DNA of 64,000 nucleotides from Azolla caroliniana (Eukaryota > Polypodiophyta). The notes beneath the pieces are model-generated. The model did no database searches and was not told where the DNA came from. It saw only the letters and a list, made by a program, of their open reading frames with translations. The stretch's first letter is position 1, and the number at the start of each line of letters is the position of its first letter. The stretch lies in NCBI GenBank assembly GCA_043228905.1, contig JBHGNT010000010.1, forward strand, positions 20,088,001 to 20,152,000, in the 5' to 3' direction. Positions 1-9,761 of this stretch are shown here, one piece after another. The translations under genes and the position numbers were made by a program.

Positions 1-1403
1 TCTCTGGCAAAGGTAGAGGCCATCTCCACGATGAGGAACGTTTGCGGGTCGGTCACGGAGGTCTGCAGATTCTTGGGGGCATGCACGTTCTACCACATCT
101 GGATCCCGCACTACGCACATGTCACGGAACCCCTCTACGGACTATTAAAAAAAGGGTGTAGCTTTGAGTGGAGGACGGAGCACACGGAGTCGGTTCGGAG
201 ACTAAAGGAGGCGCTTACAGTAGCGCCGGCTCTCCGTAAAGCGGTTTACGGCAAGGATGTTCCCATCTGCGTAACGGTGGACACCAGCCCGACCAGGATC
301 GGGTGGGTAATTAGTCAGGAGGACAAGGGAGGCGCACGATTCCCGATCCGGTTCGGGGCGAAGGTGTTGAGCGAGCGGCAGCGAGGGTACGCCCAAGTTA
401 AGCGCAAACTTTGGGGTGTCGTTTCGGCAGTCAAGGCCGACAAGGATTATCTGATCGGGACGGAGGTGATTATCGAGACGAACTGCCTGCCGATACTCGG
501 CATGGTTTCCGGATGCGCGACGCCGGACCTAGCAATGCTCCGGTGGATAGCGTACATTAAGTCCCTGAACCCGGAGATACGGCACATCTCCGGAAAGGAC
601 AACGCCATGGCCAACATGCTTTCGAGGGCAAGGTTCAACGACGAAGACGGCATGGTTTCGGAACACGAAGAAGTCGGCGAGGACTTCTTCGGGTTGGCTA
701 ACGTAACGACGAGGAAAGGGAACACTCCGGCGCTTAACAAATTTGACGAAAGCAGGTACTATGGGGAGTGGCTCCAAATCGGGAGGTTCCTACGGACGAT
801 GACGCCGGACACAGCATGGGCGAGAGAGGAGGCGAGCCGGATACGGAGGAAGGCGTACCGATTCTTCCTGCGAGACGGGTGCATATGGAGGTACCCAAAG
901 AAGAGAAGCGGCATTCCACTCCGAGTAGTGGCAAAGAAAGAAGAATAGGGGAAACTACTGACGGCATTTCACAAGAGCCCCTAGGCCGGACACCACGGAA
1001 CGTGGGCCACTTTCGAGAAGATGAAGGAGAAGTACTGGTGGCCGGGGCTGTACCAGGCCGTGCATCAGTTCGTAACGACTTGCAAGAGCTATCAGATGCA
1101 CTCCGTAGTCCGACACCGGGACGAGCTACACCCGACCTACCCGCCTACGGTCCATTTCCAGTGGATGGTGGACTTGGTGACGATGCCGATGGGGGTAGGA
1201 CAGATGCGATACCTGGTGCTTGCACGGGAAGACTTAACGAACCAGGTGGAAGGCCGTGCACTGCAAAGCAAGACAACCGCGGCGGTATGCCGGTTCTTGA
1301 TCGAAGAAGTAGTGTGTCAGTACGGGTGCGTCGGGAGGATCGTGGCAGACCGGGGAGAGCTGGATGCGTGGGAGGCCGAGGAGCTGTTTGATCGGCTGGG
1401 CGT
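1..1403 (+). pseudogene. Element B pol, 5' part: RT thumb, RNase H, start of integrase
   Basis: The frame is open from position 1, so the 5' end is outside the window. The first part has the RT thumb motif with FLGACTFYH. RNase H follows, with a retained first Asp in VTVDTSP. Three other expected acidic positions are changed: KRKLWG (codon 406-408), ETNCLPIL (481-483) and AMANMLSR (613-615) carry Lys, Asn and Asn where Ty3-family RNase H usually has Glu, Asp and Asp. In-frame TAG stops lie at 946-948 and 982-984; reading continues in the same frame into the integrase zinc domain (KYWWPG, then CKSYQ, with Tyr where Cys is expected). The integrase core follows with candidate catalytic Asp in MVDLVTMP and VADRGEL. 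The catalytic Glu is encoded beyond element A. This is a decayed polyprotein, not an active gene. Confidence 0.85.
1399..1403. repeat. Target-site duplication GGCGT, left copy (element A)
   Basis: GGCGT directly precedes the TG of the left LTR and is repeated directly after the CA of the right LTR (10218-10222). A 5-bp duplication is normal for Ty3/gypsy integration. Joining across it restores the integrase reading frame of element B (RLGV then KLSLTTAYNPEANG). Confidence 0.93.
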
Positions 1404-1859
1404 TGTTACCCGTTCCTTTGGGTGAACACCTTCGATAGATCTGCGGCTATCGGTATTCAAGGGCGTGGTACGTGAAGGCTCGTAACAGAGGCGTCGAGAC
1501 AGAGATAGGGCTCAGAGAGAAAACACTAGCGAGGTCTTGATAGGCGTGGGCGGCGTTGAACTCATAGGTATGGATCAAAGCACAGACTCATGGAGCAAAT
1601 TGGGCACACATCAGATATATTACTATGACAGAAAAGATTACAGAACACGGCCTATGGCCGGTGACCTTACAAGTTTATCTAGTTACGAGGGACTAAGCTA
1701 GTGCTTCCGCCTATATTTTTCTTCTCCCTCTCTCTGAGGTAGTGGTCCTCGTTTAAAAAACTTTTCCCCTAATACATAACCGAGCCGTCGGTTGCCCGTG
1801 ATACTCGGACTCGGCGTTTGCTAATTCCCTCATTTTACATTTCTGTCCTCTAGACAACA
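1404..1859 (-). repeat. Element A left LTR (3' LTR relative to its genes)
   Basis: The 456-bp repeat begins TGTTACCCG and ends GACAACA, and matches 9762-10217 end to end with the same length. About 11 substitutions and no indels were counted by eye. Terminal TG...CA is canonical. The inner flank lacks an obvious polypurine tract on the minus strand and carries a primer-site-like sequence instead. Confidence 0.93.
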
Positions 1860-1861
1860 CC

Positions 1862-1870
1862 TGGCACGCC
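1862..1870 (+). other. Primer-binding-site-like sequence at the wrong inner border of element A
   Basis: TGGCACGCC lies 2 nt inside the left LTR on the plus strand. The same nonamer in opposite orientation lies 5 nt inside the right LTR (9748-9756), where the primer site is expected for a minus-strand element. Here a polypurine tract would be expected instead. Its function is unclear; it may be a recombination relic. Confidence 0.5.
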
Positions 1871-1956
1871 CGTGGGACAGGACCTTGTCCGTCGGACCCA
1901 CGACTTACAAAATAGTAACAATATTACAAAAATTGCCTTTTAGGCTGATCCTCGTT

Positions 1957-4900
1957 TCATTCCTCTTTTAAGATGTCAAGGATGTTTTCGGGGTCCGGGG
2001 TGGTGGCAGGGTGGTCTGGTTGGACTGTCGGTGCGGGGGGTTGAGTTTGGTCCGGGGGTGTCATATCTTCTTGGACGTTCGCCTGAGGTGCGGCCGATTC
2101 TTCTGGTGGGGGTGTGGGTTCGTGGGCGTTGACCTCTACTTCGACAGGATCTAGTACCGTGTGGGCGTCCATGGGATGTCTGTTGGCCGGGGCAAGTTCC
2201 TCCTATGTCGTGTCCGTGATCTCCTTGCTGGAAGATTCTTCCTTCTGCTCTGTGGCCGTTGGAGGGCTGGTTGGGATGGCTGCGAGTCGTTCTCGTTCGA
2301 AGGCTTCTGCTTCCAGGCGAAACAGCATCTGACCGTCATTGAAGTCCTCCATTATTTGCTCGATTGCCGCAGTGTGAGATTTTGCCAAGGACTGGTAATC
2401 CTCGGTTAAAACTGCACGCAGGTTTTGTATGCTGGCTTCGTCCATTTTGTAGAAGCCGCGGCCCTCCTTCCGTCGGTTCTCGGCGTCGGTGCGTAAAATA
2501 TGCAATTCGGCAGCTTGGGCTGCCCATTCGTCTCCTGCGCGACTTAATGTTTCCTCGACCTTTTTGGTAAGGTGTTGGCGTTGTTTCTCGATAAGTATTC
2601 TGATGCGTGTCTCATCCATGCCGAGCTGTGCTCGGATGGCTGCTAATTCCTGTTTTAAGCCGTCGACCTCGGCCTGAATCTTCTGTGCTCTTAGCTCATA
2701 GATGGCTTGAGTGTTCTTTGCATCCGCGGTTACGAGCTAGAGAGCCTGCTCGTAACGCTTGGTGAGTTCTTCGGTGGCTTGCTCCCGTACTTTTTGACAC
2801 GTGGCCCGGATTTGTTCTCGTTCGACGATTCTCTCTTCTTGTAGGGCGAAGTAGGAACCCGATAATTCGTCTTTTGGCTCCGAAAGTAGCTTGCATTTGA
2901 TAAAAAACTCGTCAGCCATTTCTTTAAGGGTCGTACGCTGACTCTGCAGCTCAGCATTCTCCGCGATCATTCTCTCCTCCCATTGGCGATGTCTTTCCTC
3001 ATGTCGATGGTTCCAGTCTTTCGCATTGTTGAGCGCGGCCTGTAGGTCTAGGACCTCCTTCTCTTTCTTTGCCACTGTGGTTGCGTATTCCTCCAGCTTG
3101 CTGTTGAGTTCGGCTTCTTTGCCCGCGGCTTGCGCTTGTACCCGGCCCAGTGTTTCGTTCTGCTCGTGTATCCTTTGGTCGGCTTGGGCTCTCATCTCGG
3201 CCATCTGCTTGGAAGCTTCTTCTTTTAGGCGAGCCATTGCCTCTTGATGTCGTTGTTCGTGTCTCTCGGTTCGTCGTTGTTCTTCTTTAAGCTCCGCACG
3301 GTAATCCCGGAGCGGGGGTTCTGTCTGGGTTGCCACCTCCTTGGGTGCACGAGATGGTGATATCTCGATCTTCTCCATGGGCGTGGGCGCCTCGGTTGTT
3401 GTGCAAGCATCGACCATTTGTAACGAGTCTGTTTGTGTACTAGCCTGCATCGTTAGGATTGAGTCGGTGATGGTGCTTTCATCCATCATTGTTATACGTG
3501 GAGGCGATGTGAGGGCCTCGGTGGTCGTGACCGGAAGGCTCAAGAGTTGTCGTTCCGGCCGGTTTTGCTCCCAGGCTGCCAGCTTCTGGTTCGCGGCGTG
3601 CCATAATTCTATAGCCATCTTAGCCTGTTTTTGGGCTATTTTTATCTTTCGGGCCATATCTTTGGCTGCCCGCGTAGTGCGATCCAGGTCCCGATATGCC
3701 TCGATAAGGGCCGTGTTCAACTCGGGGACCTCCATGAGGAGAGCGGCCTGTTTTGCCTGCTTCTTTCTCCCGATTTTTTGTAAAGCCCTGTCCTCCTGGG
3801 GCTCAATTTCACCTATTAGCGCGCGTTGAATCATTGTTGTTTCGGCATGCTCCTCCGCCATTCGAGCGGCTGCCGCGACTTGGGCTCTGGCGAGGAAGTC
3901 GACCAGCTCGAATGTCGTACCGAGGCGTAGGAACACACTAAATTCGTAAGCCTCCACGGGGAGGTCCTTATACCCGAGGACTTCATCCTCCGAGATCTGC
4001 GTTGTCTGCCCATGCTCGATCTTTCCCTGGTTCAGCGATGCCTCCTCAGGGATGATGGTCAGGTTGCTCTGTCTAACAACTAAGGCTTGTTCCTGTTGTG
4101 GCTCTTTCTGTTCTTCCGAGGACTCACGGTTAAGCCGTATTCTCTTGCTCGGTTGTGTTTGGGGTTCCGGGGCCGGTAGTGTCGTTTCCTCCGCCTGCTT
4201 CCTTTTCTGGGGTCGTGGTGGTGCAGCCTGCTGTGTGTTGGGGCGTGGGCTAGGCCCTGGGGAAGTTACCGAGGGGCGCGACGTTGGTTGTCGAATGGTG
4301 ACATCATCGGCCGTGTTATCTTCCGCGGCTACCTCCTCCTCCCATTCTTGGCAGGTCTCGGAAACTGCCCTTTTTTGTTGGGGTTGAGTGGGTGGTGGTG
4401 CAGATGCGGGGTTTTGGTCAACAGCAGGAGGTGGAGGCGATGTGGGCTCCTCCCATGCTTCGTGGCTGATGGCAACGAATTTCTCTTTCTGCCTTCGTGG
4501 TGGTGGTGGGGACGTGAGTGTGCGAGGGGAAGGAAGAGAAGAGGGTGGGTACAAAACCATCAAAAAGTGGGTAAGAACAGACAACATCTTCTTACCGGAC
4601 TGAAATGAAGCTAAGGCGGCGCGGAGTCCCTCGCCTGTGATGATTCCCCAATTGATTCTGTTTCCTTCATACGCGTTGATGATGATGGCTGCCTTGTTCT
4701 ACGGCATGCTCGTTGGGTTCGTATGCACGAACGCATACTCCATTAATATACGAGCAATCTCCCCGAAAGCTCTGTTGGGACCGCCATACGTGCGATATGC
4801 CTTCCCTGAGGCTGAGTACTCACCGAAGTACGCTTTCATCTTTGATGTCGGGGGTATGTTGACCTCATGGTCCCCTCCCCGTTGCAGGTCCAAAACAGCC

Positions 4901-5361
4901 CAAAGCACGTTGTTGGTGATGGCTTCGGAACTTATACGTTTAGCCACAGTTTGGGCATCTGGGTGCGCGGGGGCATCGATGATCTTCAGGTAACCGCCCA
5001 TTCCTTGTTCCTGAAGCCAGGCGCGGGTTTCTGTTGAAGCGGTAAGAGGCATGGTGGAGATGGAGACGGGGTTCGACTGTGTGGAGGCGTGAAGAAGAGT
5101 GATGAGGCGAGGGCGAGTCATAGGAGGAACAACAGGAAGGGGAAGTCCAGCAGAGGGGTTATGAGAGCAAAAGAGGGCTTGAGAGCCAGAGCGTTTAGCG
5201 CGATGAGAGCGAGACGGGGTTTCTGAGCTTGAGAGCGATGGAGATGGGGAGTGATAATGAACTTCTGTGTCTGTGCTGCGTTTTGGAAACGGTTTTAGTA
5301 ACTTACTCCTAGGGTTTTGTGCCTGAAGCAAATCCTGAAGATTCTGAGTCATGGGTGCCAT
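1957..5361 (-). pseudogene. Element A third ORF: long Pro-rich and coiled-coil protein with three in-frame TAGs
   Basis: From ATG at 5361 the minus-strand frame runs to TGA at 1957 (1,134 codons plus the stop). It is interrupted only by TAG at 4701-4699, 2739-2737 and 2205-2203. Codons between the stops keep coding character: no TAA or TGA occurs in frame and no frameshift is needed. Codons 1-100 are basic and Ser/Pro-rich. Codons ~115-255 look globular. Codons ~270-420 are rich in Pro, Gln and charged residues. From ~430 there are long Glu/Ala/Gln/Lys/Arg heptad-like stretches typical of coiled coil, and the C-terminus is acidic and Pro-rich. No transmembrane segment is evident, so it does not look like a typical envelope protein. 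It lies 214 bp after the pol stop, in a different frame. The family is not recognised. The stops could be decayed Gln/Trp codons or, less likely, readthrough sites. Confidence 0.75.
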
Positions 5362-5575
5362 AATAAGTGACTAGCACCACGTGTCCTGAAGGTGAGTGGG
5401 GTGCTTCTAGTGCTTTGCATGTGCTTTAAATAGGTACTAAATGAGTGGTGGCGAGGGGTGCTCCTAAAATTGTGGGTGCCTAGGTGGGTGGTGTAGGTGT
5501 AGCTAATCGGTGGCTAAACTATGGTTAATCCTACCTACTACTACTTTTATTAATTTCAAGGGGGTGGGTGAGTCC

Positions 5576-7174
5576 TTATTCAGGGGGATACGTGGCCTCC
5601 TCTGTGGTGGTCTCCCGAAACTCGTTTGTGCCGTGTGGCTCGGTAAACGGGTTGGGTGGTGTAGTCCCTCGATATGGTCGAAGTCGGAAACCATTGGCCC
5701 AGCTTTTGACAGTGTCGCCGGCGAGTGTGCCGAGCTGGAACGTCCCGTTGAACTCGTCGATAATCCAAAATGGACCGTTCCACCGAAATCTTAATTTTCC
5801 CGGCATAGACCCGAGTCGTGTTTGAAAAAGAAGAACCGGTTTGCCGATGGTGAGCTCCTTTTCCAGCCCGTGTCGATGTCGATCCACGAAAGCCTTGCGT
5901 TGTCGTTGGCGTTGTTCGAGCTGGGCCATACTCTCTATCCTATCTTCGCCGAGTTCGAGGAGTTGTTCCAGCCGGTATTGCTCGGATTGGGCCTCGGGGA
6001 GCCATGCTTTGACTTGAACTCGGAGGCTCGGGACTTGGAACTCGACGGGCATTACGGCTTCTAACCCGAACGCCATTCGAAAGGGGGTTGATTGGATGCT
6101 TGTTTTGAAAGTCGTACGATACGCCCACAGCGCGCTCTGGAGTTTGTCATCCCAATCGGTCCTGTTTTCATTGACGATCTTCTTCAGTATGGTTTGGAGG
6201 ATTTTATTGGTCGATTCCGCCAAGTCGTTCGCCTGCGGGTAGTATGGTGTGCTTTTCTTGTGCACCACCGCGTAGTGGTGTGTAAGCTCACGTATTATGT
6301 GATTGATGAAGTGCCCACCTTGATCACTAACGAGCTCGATTGGGCATCCGTAACGGCACTAGAGGTGCTCATGCACGAATTTAGCCGTGGATGCCGCCGT
6401 GTTATCTCGGAGTGCCTTAGCCTCGACCCATTTGGTGCAGTAATCCGTGGCAACAATAATATACCTATTCCCTGTTCAGGCCGCGGGTGGTTTGAAAGGG
6501 CCTACAAAATCCAAACCCCATTTTTGAAATGGGTCCAACGGAAGAATCGGCTGGTGTGGTATCTGTGACTATTCCATTGGTTGCCCCAGTCGTTGGCACA
6601 AATCGCACTGCCGGCAAAACTCGTGAGCGTCTTTCTTCGTTGTCGGCCACCACAATCCACTTTGCCAAACTTTCCTTGCCGTGGAATCCCCGGCGTAGTG
6701 CCCCCCAGCTACTCCCTGGTGGGATTCCTGAAGAACGGCGTTCTTCTCGAATTGCTGAATCGCTCGGCGCCATATGCCGTCCGAGCCTTTGTGGTAGAGA
6801 ATGTCCGAGACGAGGCAAAAATTCCGGCTACGCACTGCTAGGCGCCGGCTACGTTCGGTGACGAAAGAGGTTTTCTCCTGATCCTCCGGGTGCATTCTTA
6901 TCTGGTTATAGCCGCTGAACCCGTCGAGGAAACTGTAGCATTCGTGGCCGGCTACCGTGTCGAGGACGCTATCTGTGAATGGGAGAGGGAAACCGTCGGT
7001 GACTGTTGCCACATTAAGCTTCCGATAGTCGACGCAGACTCGGATTTTTCCGTTCTTCTTTGGGACCACTACGATCGGGCTCAACCACGTGGCCCGTTTA
7101 ACAGGGCGAATGAAGCCCACTCGGAGTAGTTTGTCGATTTCCTCTTTGATTTTAGCGGCATAGTTGGGGTTCAT
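5576..7174 (-). pseudogene. Element A pol: truncated RT fused in frame to integrase
   Basis: The frame starts at MNPNYAAKIKEE and shows RT fingers and the first palm strand (RVCVDYRKLN, then FLDGFSGYNQI with the first catalytic Asp). After EKTSFVTE the sequence jumps directly to RSRRLAVRSRNF and the integrase zinc domain (ILYHKG, then CRQCDLCQR). The YxDD box, RT thumb and all of RNase H are therefore absent. Integrase has candidate D, D and E residues in [18 protein letters not shown] and DLAESTNK, and a GPF-containing C-terminal module (RFRWNGPFWIID). In-frame stops are TAG 6571-6569, TGA 6478-6476 and TAG 6361-6359; the terminal TAA is at 5578-5576. The frame is shifted relative to the protease frame and overlaps its TGA. 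Confidence 0.85.
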
Positions 7175-8016
7175 CCTGTAGCGCCTCTGTTGAACCGGCC
7201 GAGTGTCGGGTAAGATATGAATTTGATGTTGGTAGTATTGAGTAGCTCGGCAACTGTGGTTGGATCTGGTTCATCTTGGGGTGGTGACTCCTCCGTGACT
7301 TCCTCGTCTTTAGATGGCTCGATGGTTGGTAAGGCATCTATTTCGAAGAGAGGGATGATTGTGGGATGATCATCTAGGAAGTCATCGACCTCCTCATCGG
7401 CCAAACCGTCAAGCATATGGACCCCTTCCGCGTATAACGGCGAAGTGTTGAGGGCGACGGGGACTCGTTCTTCAGTGATGATGCAGACTTTTGTCTTGCC
7501 TCTTCGGAACGAGATCATGTTGCGTTTCCAATGTTGCTTGATATTCGTTGTACGCAACCATGGTCGACCTAGTAACAGTGGGTAGGCGCCTTGTGTCTCC
7601 AGTCTCAGCACGACGGCCGAGATCGTGAACATGTGGCCTCCGAGTGTGAAGTCGAGATGGCAGATTAAACCAATGGGGCGAACGGAGCGTGTGTCGGCCA
7701 TCCGAAGCCAAAATGGGCATGGTTCCCATTGATTCAGGCCGAGGTTGAGACACGTTAACTCGCTAATAACGTTTACGCCGGATCCGTCGTCGATGATGCA
7801 TCCGTGCAGGTCTTGTCCCTTAATGATGATTCGCACGGCTGGGTTCTGAGAATCCATGAGTGGTGGACCGGTTCCTGCTTCGGTGAGGTGTATCGGTGGC
7901 GTCACAGGCTTAGTATTGGCCTGGAGTGCCGCCAGGGTGTCCCGAAATCTCGGCATGAGTGGTAGCAGTTTATGTAGGGGCAGCGAGATGCGGGAGTTGG
8001 TAAGAACATCCCATAG
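7171..8016 (-). pseudogene. Element A protease region of pol
   Basis: The reading frame continues directly after the TAA that closes gag and is the same frame as gag. It opens with a segment (RISLPLHKLLPLMPRF) like the linker before plant Ty3 proteases. The aspartic protease active-site strand is IIDDGSGVNVIS, where the catalytic Asp is followed by Gly-Ser-Gly rather than the commoner Ser/Thr-Gly. The flap/second half includes LLLGRPWLR, a typical Ty3 protease ending. An acidic linker follows. The frame ends at TGA 7173-7171, while RT continues in another frame: residues such as QQRRYRMNPNYA read only after a shift near 7190-7260. The shift may be a mutation; a programmed shift cannot be excluded. 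Confidence 0.8.
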
Positions 8017-9705
8017 TTAGTCGTCCTCCGACGACGTGGATGGTGCCGAGGTTTGTGGTACTTCACTGGGCCCGTCTCTCATGTCAATTTGCATGCGTAC
8101 GGCATTATTTTTATTGGCCGTGTCGATCCATTCTTTTGCTGCCTGACGTACTTCATCCTGGACTTGCCACTGAGTAGTCTGCGCTTTACTCCGGGTAGTG
8201 ACCGTTTGAACATCGGCCATGATATTGTTCACCGTGGGTGCCTTGCCACGGTTGGTTGTCGGACATTGCATGGCGTAGTGGCCTGGTTGATTACATTTAA
8301 AACATGTCACGTTGGCCGAGCTGCTGGTGTCCGCTCGGTCTGTGTGTGGAAGTTGTTGTTGTTGATTCTCGGTCTCGTTTGGTGGTGGGTTGTTTCGAGG
8401 TGCGTTGGAGTTGCGCTGGTCATTTTGAGGAGCATCCCGTCAGCGGTTGTCATTAGGTCTTCTATTGTTGTGTGTGTTGTGGTTGCCGTTTCGCCGATCG
8501 ATGCGTGAGTTCCGTCGGTCATACCGGTCATCGCGATCATCATCATATCGGGCATAATCGTCGTGCCGGTCATCACAATAATGATCACGACGGTCATCAC
8601 GTCGGTAGTTGTCGTCTCGGCGCCGCCGATCCAGGGATCGCGGTCGGTCGTTATCCTGGTCTCGGTAGATATATCGCTTGTCCTGCCGAGAGTATGTATT
8701 TCGTGGCTCGATCTGGCGGACCGGTGCCGCCGTTGTGCGGTTCAGCATATTATATCCGCACTGCTAGACCGTGTGAGCTCGAGACTGACAGATCGGACAT
8801 TGTGGTCGATGGGGACATTCGAGGGCCAGGTGCCCTGATCCTGAACACGTCGTGCATTGGAGGGCTTGGCGAAAGCGATTGTCCTCTTGGGGAAGAGCGT
8901 TTTGCAAGGATGTCATCGAGAAGGCCGCGTCGTGCTGGTTCCGATCGAGGGCGAGAACACGCGCTATGACTTGTTCGATAGTATGGTTGGCAAAATTTAT
9001 AAGTGCAAGAGTCGTTCGTAGAGGCTCTCGTAAACTGGATAGGAAAGTGTCTGGTATATGTTGTGCTGAGACATCATCGGCCACTTGTCTGTAGAGATCC
9101 TGGAACCGGATCGTGAACTGCGCGACCGTTTCATGCGGTTCCTGGCATATAGAGAAGAATTGCCGGAGTAGTTCCCGTTTAGGCACCTCGCGATGAAAAA
9201 AATCAAGGAACTTTGTGCGCACGATTTGGAAAGTGGTGGCCTCTCCTATTTCGAGGCGAGAGTACCATCGTGCGGCCGGTCCATCGAGGGAGAGTGTGAA
9301 CTCGGCAATCTTTGAGGCATCGATTTCGGCCGGCGTGAGGCGGTGCGTGGAGTGGTTAGCCTGCCACGTGGATATGAAGGCACGGATGTGTGACTCCGCG
9401 TCTGGTCCGTCGGTGTATCGTGGGTATGGGTACGGCATGATGTCGTACTCTGGGTCTTCTGGTAGCACTGGAAAAGGGTTTAGTTCTGGTTGATTGACCT
9501 CCAGAGGGCTCGACGGGGGTTTTGGTGGTGAATCAACTCGCAATCGAGTGTCCGGTGGCGAGGATTGCAGTAGGGAAGCCTCCAATTGCTCGGGAAAGGA
9601 TTGGTCAGTGACCGCCGAGTCGGAAGTTCCTTCGACTCGCTCAGGGCGTAGAGCGGGTGGCCGAGATCTCGTGGTGCGAGAGGGCGACGTAACGGCGGCT
9701 GGTGG
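8017..9705 (-). pseudogene. Element A gag with two CCHC zinc knuckles plus a third split by an amber
   Basis: The frame is open from 9705 but has no ATG until MPYPYP near 9437. An ACG at 9690-9688 could be a mutated start. A retrotransposon gag capsid domain covers the Trp-rich region (AFISTWQ, ARWYSRLE, FLDFFHREV, FTIRFQDLY). Zinc knuckles follow: CTTCSGSGHLALEC, then CPICQSRAH-TV-stop-QC, where the TAG (8766-8764) sits inside an otherwise perfect C-x2-C-x4-H-x4-C. Next come an Arg/Asp-rich tract (8748-8440) ending at TGA 8442-8440, and finally CFKCNQPGHYAMQC before the TAA at 8019-8017. All segments are in one frame, so the ancestor was a single nucleic-acid-binding Gag of about 560 residues. 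Confidence 0.85.
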
Positions 9706-9747
9706 TTACCTTCAACGAAGTTCGCTGTGCACTCACAACTGTAACCA

Positions 9748-9756
9748 GGCGTGCCA
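9748..9756 (-). other. Element A primer-binding site (putative)
   Basis: On the minus strand TGGCACGCC begins 5 nt after the end of the right LTR. This is the position and TGG start expected for a tRNA-primed minus-strand start site. The matching tRNA is not certain. It supports the minus-strand orientation of the element, with the right LTR as the 5' LTR. Confidence 0.65.
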
Positions 9757-9761
9757 AATTG

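Noticed and set aside
768-1391. 207-residue plus-strand frame inside element B
   Set aside because: It is a GC-rich shadow of the RNase H-integrase frame.
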